Positions 54,961-63,574 of a stretch of 64,000 bases of DNA are shown here, one piece after another; position 1 is the stretch's first letter; every line of letters starts with the position of its first letter. Location of the stretch: contig NZ_JAGSND010000001.1 of the NCBI RefSeq assembly GCF_018128545.1, forward strand, positions 541,891 through 605,890, given 5' to 3'. The translations under genes and the position numbers were made by a program. The notes beneath the pieces are model-generated. The model made no database searches. It saw nothing but the letters and a program-made list of their open reading frames with translations, and had not been told where the DNA came from. This DNA comes from Sinanaerobacter chloroacetimidivorans. GTDB taxonomy: Bacteria > Bacillota > Clostridia > Peptostreptococcales > Anaerovoracaceae.

Positions 54961-55533
54961 CTAAATAGATGGATATGGGATGTAAAATGTTCGCACTACC
55001 GTAAATGGACCAATATTTTGACCATCTTTAATGAAGGAAATCCGGCTCCCCATTGTAATCTCGGTACCCTGACTTATCGGCAGCACTTTAGGTAGTATAA
55101 GATTTTCTACCCAAGGCTCTTGTGGCCCTTCTGCTTTTATTTCGATAGAATCAACGTAAGGCTCTGTTGCTTTGTTATTGATACTACAAACAGCATAATG
55201 CGATTCAGACTTCCATATCACAAGATCAGCCATAAAACGGTAGGGGTATTGATTATTGTCGTAATCTTGAATAGATGCATATTCCAACTGGTATCGTTCA
55301 AAGTTTGATTTTTGAATTATTTTTTCAGAATTCTCTTCACTATAGCCATACGTGTCGATGAGCTGATTCTTAATCTTCTCAATCCAACTTGGATCAGGAG
55401 CCTCTATTGTTGCTTCCAACTGCATGATTTTTTGATATGGATGAAATTCTACAGAAGGTTTATTTTCCTCTGCACAACCGAAAAGGGAAACCATACATAA
55501 AATTAAGGAAATAATTATAATCCTTTTTTTCAT
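54961..55533 (-). CDS. Lipoprotein of unknown function
   Basis: 190 residues with a lipoprotein signal (IIIISLILCMVSLFGC, Cys about 20). The mature part contains FHPYQKIMQLEATIEAPDPSW, a helical region, and a beta-rich end (TVVRTFYIPYPSI). No family recognised. Lies 40 bp after the secreted-protein gene and shares its promoter and terminator. Confidence 0.82.
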   Translation of the reverse strand: MKKRIIIISLILCMVSLFGCAEENKPSVEFHPYQKIMQLEATIEAPDPSWIEKIKNQLIDTYGYSEENSEKIIQKSNFERYQLEYASIQDYDNNQYPYRFMADLVIWKSESHYAVCSINNKATEPYVDSIEIKAEGPQEPWVENLILPKVLPISQGTEITMGSRISFIKDGQNIGPFTVVRTFYIPYPSI

Positions 55534-55573
55534 AAATTTTCCTCCAAATACGGATAGGTTTAATTAATTTTTA

Positions 55574-56215
55574 TTAATTGGCATATGGATTATACCATGT
55601 CCACGACATCTGCATAGAATTTGATGTATATGTAATGGTTGTTCCCACGGATCCACTAACTGAAAATCCGGGAACGGATATACCACCACCTGCAGATACA
55701 TTATATGTAATGGTGAAGTATCCTGATCCGCCAAGGTCAACTTTACTTGCGGTCATCCCACTTTTCCAGGCGCTGGACTCATGCCATTCCCATGTATATA
55801 CACCATTAGAACCCATTGTCCAGACTGCAGTAACATCACTAATTGAGTACATTGAACCTGCACCTACAAGTTTTATAGTAGCTTCACTCTTTGCTTTGAA
55901 ATTCGAATTGCCACTGTACGTAAATGTTTTTGAAGCTTTATAATATTGAGTTGAAGCTGCAGTTACGGTATTAGGATCTAATTTGTTTATTTTCGCAAGC
56001 TTTACTTGTGAGTCTCTTGCATCTAGAGCCTTAGCTTCCTGCAAGGTCAAGTCATTTGCTGCTGCCATTAAAGCAATATATTCGTCATACGTAATTTGAA
56101 CGGTTTGTTGTGGCCCAGGAATCATTGTTTCGGCATTGGTATCGGCAAAAGAAACCACACTCATTGAGAGCATTAGGCAAATAATTAATAAAATACAGAA
56201 AATATTTTTTTTCAT
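55574..56215 (-). CDS. Secreted protein of unknown function
   Basis: 213 residues from MKKNIFCILLIICLMLSMSV; AAGGAG upstream; signal cleavage near VSFA-DT (about 25). After a helical part (TYDEYIALMAAANDLTLQEA) the mature protein is beta-rich, with Gly/Ser/Thr/Trp segments (VWTMGSNGVYTWEWHESSAW, YNVSAGGGISVPGFSVSG). No homology recognised. First gene of the unit with the candidate ECF promoter. Confidence 0.85.
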   Translation of the reverse strand: MKKNIFCILLIICLMLSMSVVSFADTNAETMIPGPQQTVQITYDEYIALMAAANDLTLQEAKALDARDSQVKLAKINKLDPNTVTAASTQYYKASKTFTYSGNSNFKAKSEATIKLVGAGSMYSISDVTAVWTMGSNGVYTWEWHESSAWKSGMTASKVDLGGSGYFTITYNVSAGGGISVPGFSVSGSVGTTITYTSNSMQMSWTWYNPYAN

Positions 56216-56366
56216 AGCTTTTCTCCTTTTTGTTGAATTCATCGAACTGCAGAAATTATTTTTCACTGACAGACGATGATTAGTTTAACGACAACTTATT
56301 CCTTAATAGGATACGATTCAACAAAACATGACAACCCCTCCCCTTTTAAAAAATGCTTTCTAATTA

Positions 56367-56396
56367 TAAGGGGAAGATTTTCCAAAAAAAGTTTCA
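56367..56396 (-). promoter_or_regulatory. Candidate ECF-sigma promoter (copy 2)
   Basis: On the minus strand TGAAAC (56391-56396), 17 bp with a T-run and AAAAT, CCCCTTA (56367-56373). Identical core and spacing to 52930-52959. It would leave a leader of about 150 nt before the secreted-protein start. Confidence 0.55.
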
Positions 56397-56482
56397 ATTA
56401 TTTTATATTTTTAAAAATTGGGTTGAATGAAAAACTAAGTTCCGTTTTTTATTCAAGGGGGGGTGACGACGTTTTCTTGGAC

Positions 56483-56599
56483 TTAAATTGCTAATCCTAG
56501 ACTATGTCTATATTGCAGTGGGCTTATCCCACCGAGTGATATTTTGATACGTTTTTCATTGTACCAGCGCATATAAGAATCGACCTTATTAAAAAAGGT
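56483..56599 (-). mobile_element. IS3-family transposase remnant (C-terminal end of orfB)
   Basis: On the minus strand a short open frame reads NKVDSYMRWYNEKRIKISL then GGISPLQYRHSLGLAI and stop (TAA at 56483-56485). The WYN-x-x-R-I-x-x-x-LGG-x-SP-x-x-Y-R pattern is diagnostic for the C-terminus of IS3/IS150-group integrase-type transposases. The rest of the element is missing upstream, where it joins the duplicated crp end at about 56600. Bases 56450-56480, with a GGGGGGTGACGACG stretch, may hold the IS end. Confidence 0.88.
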
Positions 56600-56654
56600 A
56601 ATCAGGAAACAAATATGCAACCTTCCAAAGCTTCACATTATTGGATTAGAAGCA
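56600..56654 (+). repeat. Duplicated 3' end of the Crp/Fnr gene
   Basis: 56612-56654 is identical over 43 bp to 52253-52295, covering the last codons and stop of the Crp/Fnr gene; the preceding AATCAGG also matches after an 11-bp deletion. It overlaps the 3' end of the intact pilin gene in convergent orientation, showing the ancestral crp/tad junction. Confidence 0.92.
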
Positions 56655-57133
56655 TGGGGCAGCTCATATTTTGCTGTTCTTGTTACCTGGTCTATCTTTA
56701 AAAAGGCAAGTCGAAATAAATCTCCCGTATCTGCCGTGAGTTTCACCGTTACCGAAGGGTTTTTGATGTCGCTGCCAAACCGGTGATGACCCGGGTTATT
56801 TTCCTCATATTCCGTGAGTCCCTCTTCATATCCCTGAAGATCATCTTCAAAATGAATGGTATAGGTAATGCGGCTGCTCTTTGGAAGCGGCATGTTTTCC
56901 GTTGTTTTATTCAAAAGGTAATCTACATATTTATGACCTTCCTCATAATCAAATACCATTCTCCCCTCTGCAAATTCCTCTTCCTCATAATATAAAGCAG
57001 CCCCGGCAGCACACTCTTCAGCCAGCGCTTTTAGATAAACCTGAGACTGTACATATCTTCCCATATCTCCCTGATAAGTCAGAAAGCTGATATGAACCAT
57101 CAGCAGTCCTAAGAATATAATAAAAATCTTCAT
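56633..57133 (-). CDS. TadE/TadG-like pseudopilin of the Tad locus
   Basis: 166 residues: an N-terminal hydrophobic helix (IFIIFLGLLMVHISFLTY) followed by a hydrophilic extracytoplasmic part with an acidic YYEEEEFAEGR segment. Position at the end of a tad operon and topology suggest a minor pseudopilin. Almost the same sequence occurs in the relic at 52.3 kb. No typical prepilin peptidase site (G/xE) is evident. Confidence 0.75.
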   Translation of the reverse strand: MKIFIIFLGLLMVHISFLTYQGDMGRYVQSQVYLKALAEECAAGAALYYEEEEFAEGRMVFDYEEGHKYVDYLLNKTTENMPLPKSSRITYTIHFEDDLQGYEEGLTEYEENNPGHHRFGSDIKNPSVTVKLTADTGDLFRLAFLKIDQVTRTAKYELPHASNPIM

Positions 57134-57141
57134 AAAATCCC

Positions 57142-57558
57142 TCAGCGATCATTAAGTAACTCACTGGCTGTCCAGCTTTCAATGGTATACATCCCGCGGT
57201 TATCTTCATCACGAATTCCGAAGAAGCGATTCCCTGCCATAATTTTTTCTATCGGTACCGAGACTTTATAATAAATCAGTTCCCGTTCATCAAACTGGCC
57301 TGTCCTGTATTGCGGAATGTCCTCCAGTACAACCTCTATTTCTTGTTCGCTGATCTGAAAGTCTTTTTTTATTTTTTCTATCAGATCTTTTTCTATTTCC
57401 GAAGTAAAGCACCCTTCCTGCTTCGCCTGTTCCTTTGCAGAATATACATATTCCTGGAGTCGTCCGATATTGTCATGATTCTTTTGATCAAGCATGTACT
57501 GCAGCATAAATATTAAGAGAATCGGAAGCACCCCCATTAAAACGATTAATTGTTTCAC
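57142..57558 (-). CDS. Tad-locus membrane-anchored protein (minor pilin-like)
   Basis: 138 residues, N-terminal helix (MKQLIVLMGVLPILLIFMLQ) and a soluble domain with DFQISEQEIEVVLEDIPQYR. The MKQxIV start is shared with the two 48-residue proteins next to it. Function inferred only from position. Confidence 0.72.
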   Translation of the reverse strand: MKQLIVLMGVLPILLIFMLQYMLDQKNHDNIGRLQEYVYSAKEQAKQEGCFTSEIEKDLIEKIKKDFQISEQEIEVVLEDIPQYRTGQFDERELIYYKVSVPIEKIMAGNRFFGIRDEDNRGMYTIESWTASELLNDR

Positions 57559-57570
57559 TAGAATCCCCCT

Positions 57571-57717
57571 TTACGGCGCATTGGTTCTTATGGCAATTCC
57601 CTGAGCCCACACCGCTTCCACGATATGTACAATAGAGTCATCTTCAGGACCCATAATCATATTATAAATTACAATTCCAAGCAGTATCGTACTGCAGAGT
57701 ACAATGTATTGCTTCAT
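57571..57717 (-). CDS. 48-residue membrane microprotein (Flp/pilin-like) 1
   Basis: Starts MKQYIVLCSTILLGIVIYNM and ends IRTNAP; AGGAGG before the ATG at 57715-57717. One helix and a short polar tail. Lies between the 138-residue gene and its paralogue; possible Flp-type pilin or pilus accessory peptide. Confidence 0.7.
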   Translation of the reverse strand: MKQYIVLCSTILLGIVIYNMIMGPEDDSIVHIVEAVWAQGIAIRTNAP

Positions 57718-57752
57718 GTCTAACCTCCTTTTGACAGATTCTGCAGGAGCCT

Positions 57753-57899
57753 TTATAGGGCTCCGCCGGAAGTAATCCTCATAATCTGCTGATTTGCATT
57801 GTCCGACAATGTTTCCGCACTGTCTCGGAATTCTCCTACAAACCCTGCGATGGCAATTCCAAGGATTACCATGGCAATCATAACGATGATTTGTTTCAT
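57753..57899 (-). CDS. 48-residue membrane microprotein (Flp/pilin-like) 2
   Basis: Starts MKQIIVMIAMVILGIAIAGF and ends SGGAL; AGAGGTG upstream. A hydrophobic helix, then GEFRDSAETLSDNANQQIM, similar in size to Flp major pilins and found where the pilin gene would be expected. A paralogue of the preceding gene by N-terminus and length. Confidence 0.72.
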   Translation of the reverse strand: MKQIIVMIAMVILGIAIAGFVGEFRDSAETLSDNANQQIMRITSGGAL

Positions 57900-57943
57900 T
57901 GATCGCTCACCTCTCATTCTAAAATTTAAATAGGGTCAATTTG

Positions 57944-58642
57944 CTACGGTAAAAAGAGTTGCAGCATTTCTTTCTGATCCAGAAAATAAGCAACATAGAT
58001 AAAATTGATAAAAATAACAAAGATATTTAAAACAACCGGGAAATAAATAAGATCACTGATTATTTCATCCCTATGCTTTTGCGTGGTTAATCTGATCTCT
58101 TTCATTCGCTTTTCAAAGGAGAACAGATTCTCGGACAAATCCTGTGGATTTATCTCATCCCATTGTATAAGAAACCAGGCAAAATCCCTGCTGATTTTAC
58201 TGCTTACCCTTCTTGCAAAGAACTCAATGGCTTCGCTCTTTTGATTGACCCTTAAATAGCTAAGCATTTGCAAATATACAGGCTGCAGCAGCCCCCTATG
58301 TTCTGCCAGCATTTCCAGAACGTAATCCGTACTGGTGGTTTTTCCTTTCCCAATAACCGCCATATTCCTTAGAAACGTTACCGCTTCAAAGATCTCTTTT
58401 TCGTACTTCTGCATTTTAAAGGTCTGGATCAGTCTTTTGAAAAATCCAATGGGAGTTCTTCCCCACTCCCCGGCAGGAAACAGCAGCTTACCGTATTTTT
58501 TCAACTGTTCTGCCATTTCCTTTCTGAAATATGCCCTTCTTTTCAAACTCCAGGCAAGGCTGCCATTACTTTTGATCAGAAATACTGCAAGGATCATTAA
58601 CATTGTAAACATCAGATAAATATACAAGTCCCAGTCTGCCAT
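57944..58642 (-). CDS. tadC: TadC-like pilus assembly membrane protein
   Basis: 232 residues: N-terminal helix, a cytoplasmic helical domain of T2SS-F type (about 60-190; FEAVTFLRNMAVIGKG and SRDFAWFLIQWDEINPQDL), and a final helix pair (DLIYFPVVLNIFVIFINFIYVAYFL). Start at MADWDLYIYL was preferred for GAGG upstream. Follows tadB by about 20 bp, as in tad operons. Confidence 0.82.
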   Translation of the reverse strand: MADWDLYIYLMFTMLMILAVFLIKSNGSLAWSLKRRAYFRKEMAEQLKKYGKLLFPAGEWGRTPIGFFKRLIQTFKMQKYEKEIFEAVTFLRNMAVIGKGKTTSTDYVLEMLAEHRGLLQPVYLQMLSYLRVNQKSEAIEFFARRVSSKISRDFAWFLIQWDEINPQDLSENLFSFEKRMKEIRLTTQKHRDEIISDLIYFPVVLNIFVIFINFIYVAYFLDQKEMLQLFLP

Positions 58643-58662
58643 CTGTGTATACCTCATTTCTT

Positions 58663-59625
58663 TTAATAGTCAAATCGCTGGTTGGTAACAATCTCAATAA
58701 AGGTCAAATTAGCCAGGAATAGAAATATGATCATAAGCATTAATAAAAAGCCTTGTTCGGTATAAAACTGGTTTTTCAGAAATCCGCTCATAGACATTCC
58801 GATATAATTCACTGAGAGAAAAGCAGTTCCGATATACATAAATGGTACAAGAAAGACAACGATTCTTGCAGATTCGGAATTTAGTCGTTTGCGTTCCTCT
58901 GCAATGATTCTGGCATCTCTTAACTGTATCAGTAAATCTTCCAGGGCAAGGGTGACATTCATTCCGCTTTCAGCTGCAATTCTGATATTATTAGCAAGCA
59001 TTCTGCTCCAGTTTGTGTGAATACCGTAAGCAAAGCGTTCCGTAGATTCCCTAATCAGCCTGGTATTTCCTGTACTCCTGAGTTCGAGAAGGAGCTTGAA
59101 CAGCAGCTTACAGCTTACCTTCATATCTTCAGTAGACAAGATTACCTTCTCTATGGTCCTGTAGATGTTGCAGCCGCATATTCTATATTGAGTCAGGAAT
59201 TCCGAGACCAACCGTTCGCCTTCATAACTTCCTTTCCGTCTTACGGTCTCAAGTCGAACTCTTAAAAAAAGGTATGGCATGAAAGAAATCAGGATTCCCA
59301 TCCAAATTGCCGAGATTAACGGAACCGTTTGTAAACCGACAAATACGATGAAAAGAAATAGAAACATTGTTGCAAGGATAAACTGTTTGGGTTCAATGGG
59401 TTTTTTCAAAGATACCATGACATTCCGCAAATGATTTTCTAATCGATTCTCAGGTTTTAAAGCTCTTCTCCGTGCTTTTAGCCTTTTTTTCATGATGAAC
59501 TTTGTATAGCTTCTTCTTAATTTGTCATAGTAAAGCAAGCCTACTCCCAAAACAAAGAGTATATAGATGGCAGTACTTACAAGCATTAAGATTATATGAA
59601 TTTTCTTAATATCAATTATCATCAT
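58663..59625 (-). CDS. tadB: TadB-like pilus assembly membrane protein
   Basis: 320 residues. N-terminal helix, two further helices (about 80-130), a T2SS-F type cytoplasmic domain (LLLELRSTGNTRLIRESTERF; LALEDLLIQLRDARIIAEERKRLN), and two C-terminal helices. Start at MMIIDIKK within the end of tadA, with AAAGGA upstream. Part of this gene is duplicated in the relic at 52.6-52.8 kb. Confidence 0.85.
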   Translation of the reverse strand: MMIIDIKKIHIILMLVSTAIYILFVLGVGLLYYDKLRRSYTKFIMKKRLKARRRALKPENRLENHLRNVMVSLKKPIEPKQFILATMFLFLFIVFVGLQTVPLISAIWMGILISFMPYLFLRVRLETVRRKGSYEGERLVSEFLTQYRICGCNIYRTIEKVILSTEDMKVSCKLLFKLLLELRSTGNTRLIRESTERFAYGIHTNWSRMLANNIRIAAESGMNVTLALEDLLIQLRDARIIAEERKRLNSESARIVVFLVPFMYIGTAFLSVNYIGMSMSGFLKNQFYTEQGFLLMLMIIFLFLANLTFIEIVTNQRFDY

Positions 59626-60991
59626 CACCGATCCTTTCTTTTTCATGGGATAAACCGGCAAGTTCTTTTGCAAAGGTCTCATACGCTTCAGAATTTTCCT
59701 CAACCGCCAGCTGCTTTTTTTCTTTACTGATCACATTATTCCATTTCCAGATGTGATGTCTGGTGTCATATCTGCAGAGTTCTTTCAATTGTATCCTTCT
59801 CATTTCTCTGTCCAAACTCAGTTCATAAATGCTTTTCAAGCGTTTTTGATTTTTGTTTTTTAATTGAATAAAATGAAAGATATAATCAAAACTTGAAGCC
59901 ACTTTTTGAGCTGTTGTCCCTAAGTCTCCGCCAAGGCTTTTTACGATTTCACCGGCAACATCATAGCAGAATTCAAGGGGATCTCTGGCATGAAAGGTAA
60001 TTTTCATCCGTCTTGTGCCTTTGCTGGCTATTTTGACTGCTGTATCAAGGGCAATGCCATCCCTTGCCTCTGCGAGAATAAAATAATCCGCATCACTGCG
60101 CAGCAAATTCTTTGAAATGTGTTTTAACCTATCATTATCGGCAATTATCTGAAGGATGGGAGCATCCGGCATCATTTTATGTAATGGTATTTCAGGATCT
60201 GTTTCAACCATAACGCCTTCCAGATTTTGATCTTCATAACTTTGCCAGGTAGACAGAAACGTAGTTTTCGCGGTTCTGACTGCACCGGTAAAAGCTACAT
60301 TAAATCCAATATCCACCATAGCTTTCAGCAGGGGAACGGATTCCAACGGGATCGTGCCCCTGGCTGCCTGTTCCTCAAAGCTGTAGCTTGGAATGATATA
60401 TCTGCGAAAGATAATGACATCCTGCCCCTGTTTTGTCATGGCTCCTCCGAAAATAGTTACCCTGGTGCCGTCCAGCATATAGATTTCATGAAATTCCTTA
60501 TCCAGTCTCTCTTCAGGTGTTAATAAAAGAAACGCACGTATGAGCTGTTCTCTTCTATCCTTAGGAATTCTCTGGGGTTTCAGACGCATTTGGCCATCTT
60601 CCAGGAAGTAGATTCTGTCTCCTATTATTTTTGCAGAACTGCTTTCCCTATACTTTTCAGAGAACCACTCTGCAATCCCGGCCAGTCCCCAATTTTCATG
60701 ATAGATTCCATCATCCAAACTGTTATACCATTCCGGGTAGACCTCATTTTCCGAGCCGTAACTTTTCACGAGTTCCCTGATTCTGCTGCGAAAGTAGGAA
60801 ACTTCCTGATCATAACCGATAATTGCCTTTTTCTGAATCCGCAACGCAGAATCAACATTTTCTTTCCCTTCCTCCCATTCTCTTAAAAATTCTTCATTTA
60901 CCTTCTGGCAAAGCCGGTTAAAATCCATTCCTGAATGACCGGCATCTTTTCCGGGCGATACGAGATAATCACTTAAATAAAACTTCTCCAT
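59612..60991 (-). CDS. tadA: TadA/CpaF-type pilus assembly ATPase (atypical P-loop)
   Basis: 459-residue secretion ATPase: N-terminal domain, then the VirB11-like core. The Walker A reads TGAVRTAKTTFL (about residue 235) instead of GxxGSGKTT: Ala replaces the last Gly. Asp box and Walker B/His box are visible (ETDPEIPLHKMM; YFILAEARDGIALD; ITFHARDPLEFCYDVAGE). Powers Flp pilus assembly. Overlaps tadB, and is preceded by the TadZ-like gene. Confidence 0.88.
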   Translation of the reverse strand: MEKFYLSDYLVSPGKDAGHSGMDFNRLCQKVNEEFLREWEEGKENVDSALRIQKKAIIGYDQEVSYFRSRIRELVKSYGSENEVYPEWYNSLDDGIYHENWGLAGIAEWFSEKYRESSSAKIIGDRIYFLEDGQMRLKPQRIPKDRREQLIRAFLLLTPEERLDKEFHEIYMLDGTRVTIFGGAMTKQGQDVIIFRRYIIPSYSFEEQAARGTIPLESVPLLKAMVDIGFNVAFTGAVRTAKTTFLSTWQSYEDQNLEGVMVETDPEIPLHKMMPDAPILQIIADNDRLKHISKNLLRSDADYFILAEARDGIALDTAVKIASKGTRRMKITFHARDPLEFCYDVAGEIVKSLGGDLGTTAQKVASSFDYIFHFIQLKNKNQKRLKSIYELSLDREMRRIQLKELCRYDTRHHIWKWNNVISKEKKQLAVEENSEAYETFAKELAGLSHEKERIGDDDN

Positions 60992-61752
60992 ATGTTCTTC
61001 CTTTGTTTCTTTATCTCAGGTAGACCGCTCTTTGACAATATGCAGTTAGAAAGTTCAACAATATCCTGTATAAACTTGTCATTCTTATAGTCAATCAGCG
61101 TCATATGCTCCATCTCCGCCTGTTTCGCATAATCGGAGGCGGAAACCTTCCACACATTCTGGGCTTCACTTTGCATTCGATCGGCAACATATGCGGCATC
61201 ATAGAAATCATGTTCAACATACTTATTTAAAATGAGATCAGAAAAAACAACGCCTACGTTGTCATAAATATCCTTTCTTTTCTCATACCTGCTGAGGCTG
61301 GTTTCCTGCTGCGTGACAATGTAGAAGATATCCCTTGAGCACTGCAAAGCACCTATGGCTAAGCCATTATCGATTTCGTTGCCGCTATCGGCAATGACAA
61401 TATCAAAGTACGGTGAAATTTCCTCTAATAAGTATGCCGCCCCCTCGGGGCAGTAAAATCTTTCTTCCAGCTCATTGGAAGGGCCCGCCATGACATAGAG
61501 ATTTGCATTGTGCTTACATATTTTCAGGAAGTCCTGCTCATGCAGCATACGGTTTTCAATTTGAATTTTCAAGGTATCAACGGTAACCGGTGCTTCTCTT
61601 ATATATTCAGTACTCTCCCTGCCATTCATGGAAATCTGCAATATCTTTAAATTCTGATGATATCTGGAAATAGCCGATGCGATTGACAGGGAAAGCATGG
61701 TAGTTCCCACTTTATGATCCGACCCGTGAAAGGTAAAAAGATTAGGAATCAA
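60973..61752 (-). CDS. TadZ/CpaE-like MinD-type ATPase
   Basis: 259 residues, TTG start after AAAGGAG. Deviant Walker-type loop FHGSDHKVGTTMLSLSIA, then an atypical receiver-less organisation; DIVIADSGNEIDNGL as Walker B-like strand. TadZ proteins localise the pilus machine. Overlaps tadA and the CpaB-like gene. Confidence 0.78.
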   Translation of the reverse strand: MIPNLFTFHGSDHKVGTTMLSLSIASAISRYHQNLKILQISMNGRESTEYIREAPVTVDTLKIQIENRMLHEQDFLKICKHNANLYVMAGPSNELEERFYCPEGAAYLLEEISPYFDIVIADSGNEIDNGLAIGALQCSRDIFYIVTQQETSLSRYEKRKDIYDNVGVVFSDLILNKYVEHDFYDAAYVADRMQSEAQNVWKVSASDYAKQAEMEHMTLIDYKNDKFIQDIVELSNCILSKSGLPEIKKQRKNIWRSFI

Positions 61753-62413
61753 AACGATCACTCCTTTGTACAATGATTAGCGTCGTGGGAATTTCTCCCT
61801 CTATGCAGGAACGGATTTTTGCGTATTCTTCGATAGTTGCTATAATTTCAATATGACTGATGGTTGAGGTGCTGTCCGTTCTATTCAGAATTTTATTTTC
61901 CTCAACAGGGATTTCCCCTGTACCGGTATCTCTGATTTCTCTTTCTGTACTGTCTTTTACAAAGGCAACTCGATAAGTTCCAATCAATCCCCGCTCGTCA
62001 GCACCGTAAATATCTACCAGATCCCCCCTCCTTAATGAACTGCTTCGCATTGAGATCCATTCAGGTTGAAGAACAAAAATAGATTCATCCTGATCCAGGA
62101 AAAATTGATCCTGCCGAAAATATTGAACGGATATTTGACTATTCTTCAATATTAATTGTGTTGAAACCTTTCCTTGTATCCCGGATAAATCCTTTTCTTT
62201 CAGAGCATCCTTCAATACACTTTCTTTTGGCAGCTTAACCGTTGAAAACTGGGTGTTCTTCACCTTTTCTCCTATTTGGATGTCTGTTTTTGCGACAAGT
62301 ACTTCCTGCATCATGACGGCGTCTCTCCCTTTTAATTCCCAGAAAAAAAGCCCCAATAAAGAAATCATGATCAACAGAATTCCTATGAATGTTTTCGCTT
62401 TCCTCAAACGCAC
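61742..62413 (-). CDS. SAF-domain protein, CpaB/RcpC-like
   Basis: 223 residues. N-terminal helix (about 9-27), SAF domain (about 38-105; VLVAKTDIQIGEKVKNTQFSTVKLPKE), and a second beta domain with RRGDLVDIYG. CpaB homologues in Tad operons act outside the membrane. GTG start after AAGGG; first gene of the tad operon seen here. Confidence 0.85.
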   Translation of the reverse strand: MRLRKAKTFIGILLIMISLLGLFFWELKGRDAVMMQEVLVAKTDIQIGEKVKNTQFSTVKLPKESVLKDALKEKDLSGIQGKVSTQLILKNSQISVQYFRQDQFFLDQDESIFVLQPEWISMRSSSLRRGDLVDIYGADERGLIGTYRVAFVKDSTEREIRDTGTGEIPVEENKILNRTDSTSTISHIEIIATIEEYAKIRSCIEGEIPTTLIIVQRSDRFDS

Positions 62414-62513
62414 ACTTCCCTTCTTTTTCTTTATTATACATAAATTTACATATTTCGTTATTTATATTTTACAGTTTTTAATTGGGATGTCAACCATTTT
62501 TTTACATTTTAGT

Positions 62514-62573
62514 AATAAAAAAAATCATAGGATATTCTGTATGAATTTAATAAAAACAGAATACCTCTATGAT
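62514..62573 (-). terminator. Intrinsic terminator after psuG
   Basis: ATCATAGGATATTCTG (62524-62539) pairs with CAGAATACCTCTATGAT (62557-62573), one bulge; on the minus strand a run of eight Ts follows. 33 bp after the psuG stop. Confidence 0.9.
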
Positions 62574-62605
62574 CTTAATTTTCTATTTAATAGAAATAAA
62601 ATACA

Positions 62606-63517
62606 TTATTTTAAGGCACAGGCTATCTGAGCCGCCAGTTTTGCATTGTTGTAGACTAGCTGTATATTAGAGTCCAGGCTGTCTCCACCAGTGATTTCTT
62701 TTATTTTAGCAAGCAAAAATGGAGTCGTTTCTTTACCGTGTACCCCAATATCTTTAGCCTCAGCTACAGCTTTTTCAATTGCATCATTAATTACTTTCGC
62801 ATCCATGGAGAATTCTTCCGGGATAGGATTTGTAATAAGCATGCCGCCTTTCAGCCCCAAACCGATTTTAGCTTTGAATGCCTCTGCTATTTCCAGAGGT
62901 GTATCGAGATTGTAATCTACCTTAAAACCACTTTTCCTGGTATAAAATGCAGGCAGCTCTTCTGTTTGATAACCAATGACAGGAACACCCTTTGTCTCTA
63001 GATATTCTAAAGTAAGCCCTAAATCCAGTATTGATTTTGCTCCGGCGCATACCACAATCATTTCAGTATCTGCAAGCTCCTCCAAATCTGCTGAAATATC
63101 CATTGTAACCTCAGCGCCTCTATGAACTCCTCCAATTCCGCCTGTGGCGAAGACCTTAATTCCAGCCAGAGAAGCCCCAATCATCGTAGTCGCTACCGTA
63201 GTCGCTCCGTCGCTTTTTTTCGAAAGCAATACCGCCAGATCTCTCCTGCTCGCTTTTGGAATTTTAACTCCGGTTTTCCCCAAATAGTCAATCTGTTCAT
63301 GATTGGTACCTACAACAATCTTGCCATCCAGGATACAAATGGTTGCCGGTACCGCACCATTTTCTCTGATAATCTTTTCTACATTATTTGCTGTTTCCAC
63401 ATTTTTCGGATATGGCATGCCATGAGAAATAATGGTGGATTCCAGGGCAACAATAGGCTTATTACTTTTTAATGCTTCTTGCACTTCGGTTGAAATGCTT
63501 ATATATCGATTATCCAT
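62606..63517 (-). CDS. psuG: Pseudouridine-5'-phosphate glycosidase
   Basis: 303 residues; splits pseudouridine 5'-phosphate into uracil and ribose 5-phosphate. Seen: ALESTIISHGMPYPKNVETA, VPATICILDGKIVVGT, KASRRDLAVLLSKKSDGATTVATTMIGASLAGIKVFATGGIGGVHRGA, DISADLEEL, VGAKSILDLGLTLEYLETKGVPV-type segment. Start MDNRYIS with GGAGGTTAAT. No psuK kinase gene is beside it; own promoter and terminator. Confidence 0.95.
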   Translation of the reverse strand: MDNRYISISTEVQEALKSNKPIVALESTIISHGMPYPKNVETANNVEKIIRENGAVPATICILDGKIVVGTNHEQIDYLGKTGVKIPKASRRDLAVLLSKKSDGATTVATTMIGASLAGIKVFATGGIGGVHRGAEVTMDISADLEELADTEMIVVCAGAKSILDLGLTLEYLETKGVPVIGYQTEELPAFYTRKSGFKVDYNLDTPLEIAEAFKAKIGLGLKGGMLITNPIPEEFSMDAKVINDAIEKAVAEAKDIGVHGKETTPFLLAKIKEITGGDSLDSNIQLVYNNAKLAAQIACALK

Positions 63518-63574
63518 ATTAACCTCCATAATCTATCTATAAACTGTTTCATTTTAGCTGATGACTCATTAAAC

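Noticed and set aside
56276..56494. 72-codon plus-strand frame between island and IS remnant
   Set aside because: No ribosome site; AT-rich intergenic DNA containing the opposite-strand promoter motif.
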